Notes under the pieces: model-generated
The model's input: only the letters and a program-made list of their open reading frames with translations
What the model was told of the DNA's origin: nothing
Database searches by the model: none
Source of the DNA: Methylococcales bacterium
GTDB lineage: Bacteria > Pseudomonadota > Gammaproteobacteria > Methylococcales > Methylomonadaceae
Assembly: GCA_009692395.1 (NCBI GenBank)
Contig: SHZG01000059.1
Coordinates: 1 to 11,833 of the forward strand
DNA length: 11,833 nucleotides
Direction of reading: 5' to 3'
Shown here: positions 1 through 7,643 of the stretch, piece after piece
Position numbering within the stretch: the first letter of the stretch is position 1
Layout: the number at the start of each line of letters is the position of its first letter
Program-made: the position numbers and the translations under genes

Positions 1-184
1 GACATGGATCAAACGACTCAATCGCAAGACCATTTGCTTCTCAAAACTAGAGTTGATGCACGACACCGTCATCGGTTTGCTTATCAACAAGGTCGAATTC
101 GGGCGCGATATTTATTCATAATTACAGATTTAACCCACTACCAAAAAATGGATTAAACCGCAATTAAATCCGTCGCAAAAGCTG
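1..184 (+). pseudogene. Frame-broken upstream part of the FtsX-type permease
   Basis: This stretch should encode the periplasmic part of the permease just before its second membrane segment, but no single frame is open across it. The downstream frame is open back to an in-frame TAA at 131-133 and gives W-I-K-P-Q-L-N-P-S-Q-K-L-L immediately before the 185 codon, which fits the family and shows that the protein continues upstream. Before that, frame 1 (about 88-147) reads Q-Q-G-R-I-R-A-R-Y-L-F and ends H-Y-Q-K. The two join naturally if one A is removed from the six-A run at 143-148. Further left, frame 2 (about 47-91) reads L-E-L-M-H-D-T-V-I-G-L-L, also weakly family-like, so a second shift near 90 is possible. 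Either the gene is decaying or this is a low-quality sequence edge. The family assignment of these short pieces is from memory of YbbP-like proteins. Confidence 0.5.
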
Positions 185-1960
185 TTGGATATTCACGAAG
201 ACCGCCCTGAATTAGGCACGGCATTAGAACGCGCAGAACGCTATTTAGGGTTATCGAGCATTATCGTGATTTTAATTTCAGGCGTAGCCATTGCAATGGC
301 AACTCGCCGCTACACTGAACGGCATTTTAATGCCACCGCGTTGTTGCGGTGTATGGGTTGCAAGCAACGGGAAATCGTCTGGCTATATAGTAGCCAATTT
401 ATTATATTGGGGGTAGTTACCAGTAGTATTGGGTGCTTATTGGGTTGGTTTGCACAACAAGGGTTGTTTTATTTATTGCAGGATTTATTGCCTAAACAAC
501 TGGCAAATCCGAGTATCTCAGCAGTGTTGTTTGGTTTGGTGCTAGGGCTGGGTGTGTTGTTGGGGTTTGCTTTGCCGCCTTTGTTGCGACTTAAACAAGT
601 ATCACCACTGCGAGTATTACGCCGCGAATTAGAACCTTTACCCACCAGTGGTTGGTTGGTTTATGGTTTAGCTTTGATGGTTATTACCTTATTAATCGGA
701 CGTTATACCGAAGATTTAACGATGACCATGACTATCATTGGCGTGGGTTTAGGCGTATTAATTGTGCTGGGTTTGTTGATGACGGGTTTATTAGCGGTTA
801 CGCGTAAATTGTTACCCACATTACCCTTAGTATGGCGTTTTGGTTTACAGGGCTTGGTAAAAAATAGTCGCGCCAGTGTTAGCCAACTCTTAGCCTTTAG
901 TATTACCTTGCTTGCCATGATATTGAGTTTCAGCGTCCGCACGGATTTCATTGAAGATTGGCAAAAATCCATGCCCATTAATGCACCCAATCATTTTGCG
1001 TTAAATATTTTCCCCGAACAACAAGCCAGTTTTCAGCAAGAATTAGTGCAGCAACAGATTAGCGGCAGCCAGTTTTATCCTGTGGTGCGCGGACGATTAG
1101 TCGCTATCAATAACCTACCCGTGCAACAAGTCGTCAGTAAAGATTCACAAGGTGACAGTGCAACGCATCGAGAATTGAGTTTGACGTGGACTAAGGAACT
1201 GCCCGAAGACAATAAAATTATCGAAGGCAGTTGGTGGACAAGTCCACAAACAGGGATGGTTTCAATTGAACAAAAGCTGGCGCAGAGTTTAAAAATTAAG
1301 TTGAATGATGAGCTGACGTTTACGATTGGTAGCCAACAAGTTAAAGCAACCGTTGCCAGTATTCGTGAACTGCAATGGAATACCATGAGGCCGAATTTTT
1401 ACATGATTGTTTCACCCGATACCTTGAATAATTATCCCTATACATTCATCACCAGTTTTTATTTTCCCACGGATAAAAAACCGTTATTAAACGCGCTAGT
1501 CAAAAAATACCCTCGCATCACAGTGTTAGAAGTTGATTTGATTTTGCAACAAATAAAAACTATTTTGACGCAATTAACGCAGGCGATTAATTATTTACTG
1601 TATTTTGCCTTGTTAGCAGGCTGTACCGTATTGTTTGCAGCGGTTTATGCCAGCTTGGATGAACGTATTTATGAAGGTGCATTACTGCGAACACTGGGGA
1701 CGCATCGAAAGTTTTTACGAAAAACCCATTTTATTGAGTTTAGCGTATTGGGGCTGGTGGCTGGTTTATTAGCTGTCATCCTATCAGAAGCAATACGTTA
1801 CGCGCTTTACACACAAGTCATACACATTAGCTATCATCCTAATTTTTATTTATGGACCGTGATACCCATAACAGCCGCTTTATTGGTAGGCTTAACAGGC
1901 TATTTTGGATTGCGGGATGTAGTAAATAAATCCCCATTACGCGTTTTAAGAGGACTATAA
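185..1960 (+). CDS. FtsX-family ABC transporter permease (YbbP-like), 5'-truncated and frameshifted
   Basis: This is an inner-membrane permease of the large FtsX/MacB type, related to E. coli YbbP, which works with a YbbA-like ATPase that would lie upstream outside the window. Counting from the TTG at 185, membrane segments are visible at about residues 22-40, 68-90, 110-132, 156-172, 180-206 and 233-251. A periplasmic domain of roughly 210 residues follows (about 255-465), then three last segments near 467-492, 519-545 and 556-577. The motif V-S-P-L-R-V-L-R appears at about 139-146 and again at the C terminus (S-P-L-R-V-L-R-G-L), marking the ends of the two FtsX modules. The TTG at 185 is not a credible start: the conserved D-I-H-E-D-R-P-E-L segment continues upstream in frame to about position 140. 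The N-terminal membrane segment and first periplasmic domain are missing. The substrate cannot be told; YbbAP-type exporters are linked to lipid or envelope functions. Confidence 0.85.
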   Translation: MDIHEDRPELGTALERAERYLGLSSIIVILISGVAIAMATRRYTERHFNATALLRCMGCKQREIVWLYSSQFIILGVVTSSIGCLLGWFAQQGLFYLLQDLLPKQLANPSISAVLFGLVLGLGVLLGFALPPLLRLKQVSPLRVLRRELEPLPTSGWLVYGLALMVITLLIGRYTEDLTMTMTIIGVGLGVLIVLGLLMTGLLAVTRKLLPTLPLVWRFGLQGLVKNSRASVSQLLAFSITLLAMILSFSVRTDFIEDWQKSMPINAPNHFALNIFPEQQASFQQELVQQQISGSQFYPVVRGRLVAINNLPVQQVVSKDSQGDSATHRELSLTWTKELPEDNKIIEGSWWTSPQTGMVSIEQKLAQSLKIKLNDELTFTIGSQQVKATVASIRELQWNTMRPNFYMIVSPDTLNNYPYTFITSFYFPTDKKPLLNALVKKYPRITVLEVDLILQQIKTILTQLTQAINYLLYFALLAGCTVLFAAVYASLDERIYEGALLRTLGTHRKFLRKTHFIEFSVLGLVAGLLAVILSEAIRYALYTQVIHISYHPNFYLWTVIPITAALLVGLTGYFGLRDVVNKSPLRVLRGL

Positions 1961-2030
1961 TGTAATGCTGATATATTCATATTCTGTTCATAATTATTCA
2001 ATTAGACTGAAGTAAATAACACACTTAAAC

Positions 2031-2036
2031 GAGGAA
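2031..2036 (+). promoter_or_regulatory. Shine-Dalgarno of the lipoprotein gene
   Basis: GAGGAA lies 5 bases before the ATG at 2042. It is the clearest ribosome binding site among the plus-strand genes and it fixes the start. Confidence 0.7.
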
Positions 2037-2041
2037 TCATC

Positions 2042-2434
2042 ATGAAAAAATTAACAACAAGTATTGTTATACTCACAGGTACTTTATTGACTGCTTGCGC
2101 TCAAGTTTCAGGCTGGTCTCCGACTGTTGACCCCTACAATGACCGCAATGCACAGGCAATTCCACAAGATCAGGCGCAGTGCGGACAATTAGCCAGTCAA
2201 GCCGCAAGTTCAGTCAAAGCAACGGCGATGGGAGCAGGTGCGGGTGCATTGATAGGTGCAGCAGGGGGTGCGATTACGGGTGCATTTTTGGGTAGCCCTG
2301 GTACAGGTGCGGCTATTGGTGCAGCAGCAGGTGGTTTTGGTGGTGGCGCGTATAAGGGTCTAAATTCGGATGACGCGTATAAAAGAGCCTATACCACTTG
2401 CATGAGAAATCGTGGGCATAACGTCGTCAATTAA
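2042..2434 (+). CDS. Glycine-zipper outer-membrane lipoprotein
   Basis: A 130-residue secreted lipoprotein. Residues 1-18 form a signal peptide (M-K-K, then a hydrophobic run) ending in the lipobox L-T-A-C, with the lipidated cysteine at residue 19. Residues 62-106 are a glycine zipper, with small residues at regular spacing (G-A-G-A-G-A-L-I-G-A-A-G-G, then G-A-A-I-G-A-A-A-G-G), which usually forms a membrane-inserted or tightly packed helical hairpin. Two further cysteines (47 and 120) flank the zipper and could form a disulfide in the periplasm. The C terminus (C-M-R-N-R-G-H-N-V-V) resembles the ending of the small glycine-zipper lipoproteins found across Proteobacteria. Known relatives are envelope or structural lipoproteins, many of unknown role. 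The gene lies 81 bases after the permease with its own strong ribosome binding site and is followed by a hairpin at 2492-2518. Class confident, exact function unknown. Confidence 0.85.
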   Translation: MKKLTTSIVILTGTLLTACAQVSGWSPTVDPYNDRNAQAIPQDQAQCGQLASQAASSVKATAMGAGAGALIGAAGGAITGAFLGSPGTGAAIGAAAGGFGGGAYKGLNSDDAYKRAYTTCMRNRGHNVVN

Positions 2435-2491
2435 ACGACTAACTCAGTCTTCTTATCATCTAAGCGTTACCTAGAGTCGCTGCCAATTCAC

Positions 2492-2518
2492 TGTAAGTGC
2501 GACCTTATCGCACTTACA
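2492..2518 (+). terminator. Perfect 11-bp hairpin after the lipoprotein gene
   Basis: TGTAAGTGCGA (2492-2502) and TCGCACTTACA (2508-2518) pair perfectly around the 5-base loop CCTTA, 58 bases after the lipoprotein stop. No T-run follows on either strand, so it is at best a non-canonical terminator or an mRNA 3'-end stabiliser. It resembles the palindromes at 2741-2762 and 7644-7671 in having a CCTT(T)A loop. Confidence 0.4.
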
Positions 2519-2617
2519 AGCTCATTGTAATCATGCTTAACTTTACCAAAAAATGCGTAACGTGGATGAATATAAGGGGGTTGTTGATTTTCTTTAGTGA
2601 AGTCTTTTGTGTTAATA

Positions 2618-2762
2618 TCACCCCCCGTTGGGTGCATTGTTGCTATGTATTTTCTCTATCGGACTGCTAAATACAGATGGGGTGAAATAAGGTATTTTTC
2701 AGAAATACTCCTTTCGGGCATGAAAGGCTAAACTATGGAATACTCGTCCTTTAAGACGAGTA
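2618..2762 (+). ncRNA. Candidate structured leader RNA or small RNA upstream of pyrE
   Basis: Five stems are visible by eye. Outer stem TCACCCC (2618-2624) with GGGGTGA (2679-2685). Inside it, TGTATTT (2646-2652) with AAATACA (2669-2675), 16-base loop. Then GTATTT (2692-2697) with AAATAC (2703-2708), loop TTCAG; CCTTTC (2710-2715) with GAAAGG (2722-2727), loop GGGCAT; and TACTCGTC (2741-2748) with GACGAGTA (2755-2762), loop CTTTAA. An alternative local pairing, CACCC (2619-2623) with GGGTG (2630-2634), excludes the outer stem. The second and third stems have the same arms and could swap partners. I match it to no riboswitch class I know, and none of the hairpins ends in a T-run. It lies 46-190 bases before the pyrE start, so it would be in the pyrE leader if transcription begins upstream. 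Strand and function are inferred. Confidence 0.35.
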
Positions 2763-2807
2763 AAATGTCAACCCAAAAATGACCTATTAACTGCACAATT
2801 ACATACT

Positions 2808-3443
2808 ATGCTTGATTATAAAAAAGACTTTATTGCTTATGCCTTGACTTGTGGCGTATTAAAATTCGGTGAATTCGAGTTAAAATCGGGACGCACTAGC
2901 CCTTATTTCTTTAATACGGGTTTGTTTAATACAGGCTCGCAACTGGACAAACTAGGTCAGTTTTACGCACAAGCACTTATTCAATCAGGCATTAAACCCG
3001 ATATTCTATATGGCCCTGCCTACAAAGGTATTCCATTAGTCAGTGCAGCTTCCATCGCATACTCGCAACTAACAGGTGAAGACATACCGTTTGCCTTTAA
3101 CCGCAAAGAAGTCAAAGACCACGGCGAAGGCGGGCTTTTAGTCGGCTCACCTTTACAGGGGAGAGTCGTTATTCTCGATGATGTCATCACCGCTGGCACA
3201 TCGGTCAGAGAATCTGTTGAAATCATCCATCATGCCCACGCTATACCCGCAGGTGTATTAATCTCCCTAGACAGACAAGAAAAAGGTCAAAATGACTGCT
3301 CTGCGATTCAAGAAGTCGAAGAAAGTTTTAATATGCCCGTAGTTTCAATTATTAACTTAGCCGATATCATCAATTATTTGACCGTTAATGCCAGTGATCA
3401 AGTCAATAAAATCAAAGACTACCAGCAGCGTTATGGCATTTGA
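2808..3443 (+). CDS. pyrE: Orotate phosphoribosyltransferase
   Basis: This cytoplasmic enzyme joins orotate to PRPP to make orotidine 5'-monophosphate, the fifth step of de novo UMP synthesis. At 211 residues it is close to the E. coli enzyme (213) and aligns with it from the first residues (F-G-E-F-x-L-K-S-G-R at 20-29, S-P-Y-F-F-N at 31-36), so the ATG is secure. Other signatures are G-P-A-Y-K-G at 69-74, the flexible catalytic loop R-K-E-V-K-D-H-G-E-G-G at 99-109 (K100, K103, H105), and the PRPP-binding motif V-V-I-L-D-D-V-I-T-A-G-T-S at 120-132. No Shine-Dalgarno is visible before the ATG, which fits control by leader structure or weak initiation. The gene seems to be transcribed alone: the next gene starts 135 bases later and is unrelated. 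Confidence 0.97.
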   Translation: MLDYKKDFIAYALTCGVLKFGEFELKSGRTSPYFFNTGLFNTGSQLDKLGQFYAQALIQSGIKPDILYGPAYKGIPLVSAASIAYSQLTGEDIPFAFNRKEVKDHGEGGLLVGSPLQGRVVILDDVITAGTSVRESVEIIHHAHAIPAGVLISLDRQEKGQNDCSAIQEVEESFNMPVVSIINLADIINYLTVNASDQVNKIKDYQQRYGI

Positions 3444-3478
3444 TAGCACGCGCGGCTGAAAAATAAAACTGCCCTCGA

Positions 3479-3508
3479 TTTAGTAGTTTTTAAGATATAG
3501 ACTACAAT
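3479..3508 (+). promoter_or_regulatory. Weak sigma70-type promoter candidate for the dynamin gene
   Basis: TACAAT at 3503-3508 matches five of six bases of the -10 consensus; TTTAGT at 3479-3484 is a poor -35, 18 bases upstream. It lies 70 bases before the GTPase start in the 135-base gap after pyrE. Suggestive only. Confidence 0.25.
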
Positions 3509-3578
3509 TATTAAAAAATACCTTCAATCTGATGTTTCGACTCACTTATATATTGTGTGTTAGTAAAAAAGGCTGGTC

Positions 3579-5519
3579 ATGAGTAATCTGGATTTTAAAA
3601 ATCAAATGCACGAGTATTCGCTATGGCGTGCAAAACTAGTGCAATCTATAGAAATGTATCAGCAATGGCGGACGCGCTATGACATGACTGATGCTAATAG
3701 CACCACAACTCTTTTAAATATCCTGAATAATCTACAATCGGATCGTATTACCTTAGCATTCGTTGCTGAGTTTTCGCGTGGCAAAACTGAATTAATTAAC
3801 GCGCTATTTTTTGCTGAGACAGGCGTTAGATTACTGCCGTCTGCACCAGGGCGTACCACTATGTCACCTACCGAGCTTTTTTATGATGAGGCAGGTGGTA
3901 GTTATATTCGATTACTCAATATTGAAACGCGTCTTGAAAGCAATACCCTAGCCGAATTTAAGAAAATGCCTGATCGTTGGGTGCATTTTGATTTGAATGG
4001 CAATTCACCCAGACAAATGCAGGAAGCCTTTAAAGAATTGGTTGCGGTCAAAAAAGTACCGCGTGAAGTGGCTGACGCACTAGGCTTATGGAATGAACGC
4101 GAAGCGAAAGAACAAGAACTTGTTAATCCAGCAATGGTAGAAATACCTTGCTGGCGACACGCACTCATTAGCTTTCCGCATCCTTTACTGAAAGAAGGTT
4201 TATCAATTCTCGATACACCTGGTTTAAATGCACTGGGTACTGAACCAGAATTGACGCTAAATATGTTGCCTAGCGCACAAGCGATTATCTTTGTACTTGC
4301 CGCCGATACAGGGGTGACTAACAGTGATCTTGATATGTGGCTTAATCATATTTGCCTTGCGCGTGGCGGTAAAAAACAAGGTCTCGCTGTCGTCATGAAC
4401 AAAATTGATGCCATGTGGGACGATATAGGTGGAGAGGCTACTTATGATGAGTCAATTAGATCACAAATTAAAACCTCGGCGGCGATTTTAAAAATAGACG
4501 AAAAAGCTATTTTTCCTGTCTCAGCCAAGCAAGCCTTATTAGCTAAAGTAAAATCTGATACCCCTTTATTTGAACGTAGCCGTTTGGCCAGCCTAGAAAA
4601 ATACATCGCTACCGATATATTGAAACAAAAACGCAATCTATTGATGGGAACTGTTGTTCGAGATATGGGTTTTTTACTGAATGAATCATCTCATTCAACT
4701 AATAAAGCACTAGCTCATGCCATAGAACAGCTGGAAGAATTTAAAAAAATCGACTTTCAAAATCAAGATATGACGGGTAAATTGATGGCTGAAACGCGTG
4801 ATCAGCAAAATATTTACATGGCTAATATTGAAAACTTTCAGGCAAGTCGCCGCGTTTTTATTACCCAAGCCAAAATGCTTATCGACTCATTCGACAGTGA
4901 AAAAGTCGATGTTATTATTGAAAAAACCAGACGTGACATTGCCAGTAATCTGACGACTTACGGAATGAAACAAAACATTCGTAAATTGTTTGATGAGTTG
5001 CGTGATTTATTACAAAACGCCATTGAAATTTCTGTTGAAACCAGCCGTTTAGTCAAAGCTATTCACAAAAAATTCAAAGATGAATACGGCTTTGCAGAAA
5101 TTGAGCCTAAATTATTCTCTATCAAAGCTTATCAAGCTGAATTAGAAATGATTCTTGAAGAAGGTGAAATATTTCGTTCTAGTACAAAAACGGCAATGAC
5201 TGAGCAAAGTACGGTAATACACACGCTTTATGGCACGCTGATTGCCAATGCGAGAGACGTTATCAGGCAAGCCCATACAGACGCAAGTGCGTGGGGAAAT
5301 ACCGCTTTCACCCCGTTGATACAGCAAATCAAAGATCACAAAAAACAAATTGAAAATCGCTTGCAAATGTTAAGAAAAATTAACGAATCAACCGACAATG
5401 TCGCTGAAAATATTGCCCATCTTAAAGCAGAAGTAGAGCCGTTAAAACGAAAAAAAGAAGAGTTAAATATGATGATTCGAGGAATGCAGCTGGACGCTTA
5501 CACACCCGATAGTCATTAA
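3579..5519 (+). CDS. Bacterial dynamin-like GTPase
   Basis: A 646-residue large GTPase of the dynamin superfamily. The N-terminal 55 residues are helical, followed by the GTPase domain. The P-loop is A-E-F-S-R-G-K-T (63-70), with Ala where the first Gly is usual. Switch I is R-T-T-M-S-P (92-97), G3 is D-T-P-G (212-215), G4 is N-K-I-D (274-277), and V-S-A-K at 314-317 is the likely G5. Residues 350-646 are predominantly helical. The last part, about 575-640 (L-K-A-E-V-E-P-L-K-R-K-K-E-E-L), looks like coiled coil, as in the stalk of bacterial dynamins. No clear transmembrane hairpin is seen, so membrane contact would be peripheral. Bacterial dynamins remodel or protect membranes, often under stress, but this one's role cannot be read from sequence. 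It stands alone rather than in the tandem pairs typical of many such genes. AAAGG at 3568-3572, six bases before the ATG, supports the start. Confidence 0.88.
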   Translation: MSNLDFKNQMHEYSLWRAKLVQSIEMYQQWRTRYDMTDANSTTTLLNILNNLQSDRITLAFVAEFSRGKTELINALFFAETGVRLLPSAPGRTTMSPTELFYDEAGGSYIRLLNIETRLESNTLAEFKKMPDRWVHFDLNGNSPRQMQEAFKELVAVKKVPREVADALGLWNEREAKEQELVNPAMVEIPCWRHALISFPHPLLKEGLSILDTPGLNALGTEPELTLNMLPSAQAIIFVLAADTGVTNSDLDMWLNHICLARGGKKQGLAVVMNKIDAMWDDIGGEATYDESIRSQIKTSAAILKIDEKAIFPVSAKQALLAKVKSDTPLFERSRLASLEKYIATDILKQKRNLLMGTVVRDMGFLLNESSHSTNKALAHAIEQLEEFKKIDFQNQDMTGKLMAETRDQQNIYMANIENFQASRRVFITQAKMLIDSFDSEKVDVIIEKTRRDIASNLTTYGMKQNIRKLFDELRDLLQNAIEISVETSRLVKAIHKKFKDEYGFAEIEPKLFSIKAYQAELEMILEEGEIFRSSTKTAMTEQSTVIHTLYGTLIANARDVIRQAHTDASAWGNTAFTPLIQQIKDHKKQIENRLQMLRKINESTDNVAENIAHLKAEVEPLKRKKEELNMMIRGMQLDAYTPDSH

Positions 5520-5533
5520 TTGTGTAGGTACAG

Positions 5534-5560
5534 TGCCTGTCTTTGGTAAAAAGACAGGCA
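5534..5560. terminator. Hairpin between convergent dynamin and trmB genes
   Basis: TGCCTGTCTTT (5534-5544) pairs perfectly with AAAGACAGGCA (5550-5560) around a 5-base loop. It sits 15 bases after the GTPase stop and 30 bases beyond the trmB stop, the expected place for a shared terminator. The flanking T-runs are poor (TCTTCG on the plus strand), so termination may be inefficient or Rho-assisted. Confidence 0.55.
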
Positions 5561-5589
5561 TCTTCGACAAAAACCTAAATAGTTCAGTT

Positions 5590-6276
5590 TTATTTTCTAA
5601 AAATCAAATCCCAAACCCCATGCCCTAAACGCAAACCACGTTGCTCAAATTTAGTCAACGGGCGATAATCTGGGCGTTCACAATAATCCCCTGTCGTACT
5701 TGTATTTTGAAGCCGTCCATCCGCTGATAATATTTCTAACATAGATTCTGCGTAATGTTGCCAATCGGTTGCGGCATGAAAATACCCCCCTGTTTTGAGT
5801 TTTTTCAGCAATAATTCCACAAAACTAGGACGCACAATACGGCGTTTATGGTGTTTCTTTTTATGCCACGGATCTGGAAAAAATAAATGTAAACCCGTTA
5901 AACGATTGTCAGGAATTTTCTGCTCAATTACTTCAATAGCATCGTGACAATAAATCCGCACGTTAGTTAAGCCTTGCTGTGCTAACAGCATCATTAAATG
6001 TCCAACGCCCGCAAGATGCACTTCGATACCAATATAATCAATGTCGGGATTTGCCGCCGCCGTACTAGCAAGACTATCGCCACTACCAAAACCAATTTCA
6101 ATAATTAACGGCGCGTCACGTCCAAAAACCGCCGTAAAATCATCATTCACTTCTGGATCAAGACCATAGCGTTGCCACTCATTATCCAAGGCGTATTGTT
6201 GGGCTTGAGTAATTCGTCCTTGACGACGAACAAAACTACGAATTCGGTGTGGGGTGGTGGCTTCTAAATCGGTCAT
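5590..6276 (-). CDS. trmB: tRNA (guanine-N7)-methyltransferase
   Basis: This enzyme uses S-adenosylmethionine to methylate N7 of G46 in the variable loop of many tRNAs, stabilising the tertiary fold. It has 228 residues, slightly shorter than E. coli TrmB (239). Motif I, I-E-I-G-F-G-S-G-D-S, is at 59-68; the acidic motif II region (Y-I-G-I-E-V) is at 81-86. The family signature L-F-F-P-D-P-W-H-K-K-K-H-H-K-R-R is at 131-146, and the C-terminal tRNA-contacting segment T-K-F-E-Q-R-G-L is at 208-215. The ATG at 6276 agrees with the usual start in R-R-I-R-S-F-type N termini. There is no clear Shine-Dalgarno. The gene lies 51 bases downstream of the desaturase on the same strand with no terminator between them, so the two may be co-transcribed. 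Confidence 0.96.
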   Translation of the reverse strand: MTDLEATTPHRIRSFVRRQGRITQAQQYALDNEWQRYGLDPEVNDDFTAVFGRDAPLIIEIGFGSGDSLASTAAANPDIDYIGIEVHLAGVGHLMMLLAQQGLTNVRIYCHDAIEVIEQKIPDNRLTGLHLFFPDPWHKKKHHKRRIVRPSFVELLLKKLKTGGYFHAATDWQHYAESMLEILSADGRLQNTSTTGDYCERPDYRPLTKFEQRGLRLGHGVWDLIFRK

Positions 6277-6327
6277 GATTATAATCTGAAATATTTAATG
6301 TAGTTTTAGGGTAGATTGCGAGCTTTT

Positions 6328-7455
6328 TTATACAACAACGACGGGTTTCAACATCGACGTTTTGCCCACCATCACATCCACCGCTTTCAATAAGCGTTTA
6401 AAAACAGACTCCTGACGATAAGGAATATTATGTTTTTTACACACTGCTGCCACTTGTGGCTGCACTTTTTGATACTGACTTAGCGGCATATCGGGCCATA
6501 AATGATGTTCGATTTGATAATTCAGCCAGCCGTAGAAAAAATCATTGGAATTAGAACCCGTCGGATAATTCACTGAACCTAAAATTTGCCGTAAATAAAA
6601 TTCGCCTTTGCCTTTGACTTTCTCATCAAACATCATCACGTCATCCCCCGCGTGATTCGGCACAATCACCAGAAAACTGTGCATATTGGTGAAAATTTCC
6701 GCTAAAACAGAATTGGCTAACACACTCAGCGCGGCAAAGCTTCCCAGCGGTAAAAACAGCAGCGGCAACAGTATAAAACGGTACGCTGCGTAAGGAAAAA
6801 TGCTTTGCAGCCACAATGCCCGCCCCTGTTGAGTAAACAGACTCCACGCGCCGATACGCGTCATAACCAGCTCAGGTTCACCCTGTTGACGAGCAGCATT
6901 CAGGCGCACTTCTTTATGGGTTCTGGGCGTGTAGTAGAGAATTTTCCAACTGCCCGAAAAAAATGCCACCATCGTATAGCGTAGCCACATTGGCAGAGTG
7001 GATTGCCGTAGCCATTCCATATTATGCTGTAACTGATCTGGGTCAGATTTTTCTCCGAGATTATAATGGTGCAGTACGTCATGTTCCTGATGCCAGCCAG
7101 AAGGCGTAATCCAGTCTGGCCAATCAATGAAGCGTCTCCAGCCATGAGCGAACTTTTTGCTAGTGTAATGCGCTGGAACACCTGCCACTTTGTCGTAACC
7201 ACGATGCACGACTGGATGCGTCATTTGCGTCCAGCGCGTAAAACTGCCGAGGCTGATGAATAACGCGGAAATTGGGTTGGGGAAAATCCACGCCGTACCG
7301 TACCCGATAATCGAGCAAATTTTGCCCCATTTTTCCATTTTAGTTAAATGCTTAAAATCCTCAATGCCCGTATCGGCGAGTGATTGCTGATAAATTGCAG
7401 TGAGGTCTTTGGCTAATTGCTCTCTATTTACCGATTGGTAACTGTGTAAACTCAA
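6328..7455 (-). CDS. Membrane fatty acid desaturase
   Basis: A 375-residue integral membrane di-iron desaturase that would introduce a double bond into acyl chains of membrane lipids. The histidine boxes are H-P-V-V-H (80-84), H-D-V-L-H-H (125-130, with an extra H122) and Q-I-E-H-H (314-318). Additional conserved-looking histidines are at 259 (N-M-H-S) and 268 (P-N-H-A-G-D-D). Hydrophobic segments are near 47-71, 158-175, 218-238 and 240-258. The last box type (QxxHH) is usual in acyl-lipid or front-end-type desaturases, but the regiospecificity cannot be deduced. Start: TTG at 7455, supported by AGGAG nine bases upstream and by an in-frame TAA upstream with no ATG or GTG between them. A possible promoter lies at 7535-7563. 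Cold or fluidity control is typical of the family but is not shown here. Confidence 0.92.
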   Translation of the reverse strand: MSLHSYQSVNREQLAKDLTAIYQQSLADTGIEDFKHLTKMEKWGKICSIIGYGTAWIFPNPISALFISLGSFTRWTQMTHPVVHRGYDKVAGVPAHYTSKKFAHGWRRFIDWPDWITPSGWHQEHDVLHHYNLGEKSDPDQLQHNMEWLRQSTLPMWLRYTMVAFFSGSWKILYYTPRTHKEVRLNAARQQGEPELVMTRIGAWSLFTQQGRALWLQSIFPYAAYRFILLPLLFLPLGSFAALSVLANSVLAEIFTNMHSFLVIVPNHAGDDVMMFDEKVKGKGEFYLRQILGSVNYPTGSNSNDFFYGWLNYQIEHHLWPDMPLSQYQKVQPQVAAVCKKHNIPYRQESVFKRLLKAVDVMVGKTSMLKPVVVV

Positions 7456-7463
7456 AACGTGTT

Positions 7464-7468
7464 GCTCC
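7464..7468 (-). promoter_or_regulatory. Shine-Dalgarno that decides the desaturase TTG start
   Basis: Read on the minus strand, AGGAG precedes the TTG at 7455 by nine bases. With no other start codon before the upstream in-frame stop, it makes TTG the likely initiator. Confidence 0.6.
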
Positions 7469-7534
7469 TGTGTGCGGCGACAGTCTTACAATTTCATTTC
7501 TTTGCTGAAATTTGAAAAACAGTCAAAAGGGGTG

Positions 7535-7563
7535 GCTATAGTGTTGTTTCCACACACTGCAAA
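7535..7563 (-). promoter_or_regulatory. Candidate promoter of the desaturase-trmB unit
   Basis: On the minus strand, TTTGCA (7563-7558) and TATAGC (7540-7535) are spaced 17 bases apart, about 80 bases before the desaturase TTG. Both boxes match the consensus only in part. Confidence 0.3.
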
Positions 7564-7643
7564 CTTGCTTGTTTTGAATCAGTGTAAAAACGCGGAAGAT
7601 GGGTGTCGTTATTGGGTGGCGTATTAAATCTGTTATTTTTATG

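Larger units (their letters stand above)
2435..2807 (+). other. 373-base gene-free interval before pyrE
   Basis: No ORF with coding character and no tRNA-like T-arm or anticodon arm is seen. The left third holds the hairpin at 2492-2518. The right half (2613-2762) is dense in stem-loops and is listed separately as a leader candidate. An A/T-rich TAATAT at 2613-2618 could be a -10 element, but no good -35 sits at the right distance. Confidence 0.6.

Noticed and set aside
185..187. TTG at 185 as a true start of the permease
   Set aside because: Family-like sequence continues upstream in the same frame to about 140, there is no ribosome site, and the first membrane segment of the family is missing.
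2755..2760. GACGAG in the hairpin at 2741-2762 as a guanidine-II (mini-ykkC) riboswitch
   Set aside because: The ACGA lies in the stem rather than the loop, and the second hairpin with the conserved loop is absent.
6277..6285. TATAAT immediately before the trmB ATG as a promoter
   Set aside because: Transcription would begin inside the coding region, so it would not give a normal trmB message. A/T-rich chance match is more likely.
6641..7263. Several open frames overlapping the desaturase on both strands
   Set aside because: They are shadows of the desaturase gene, which has the histidine boxes; none has a ribosome site or a recognisable family.
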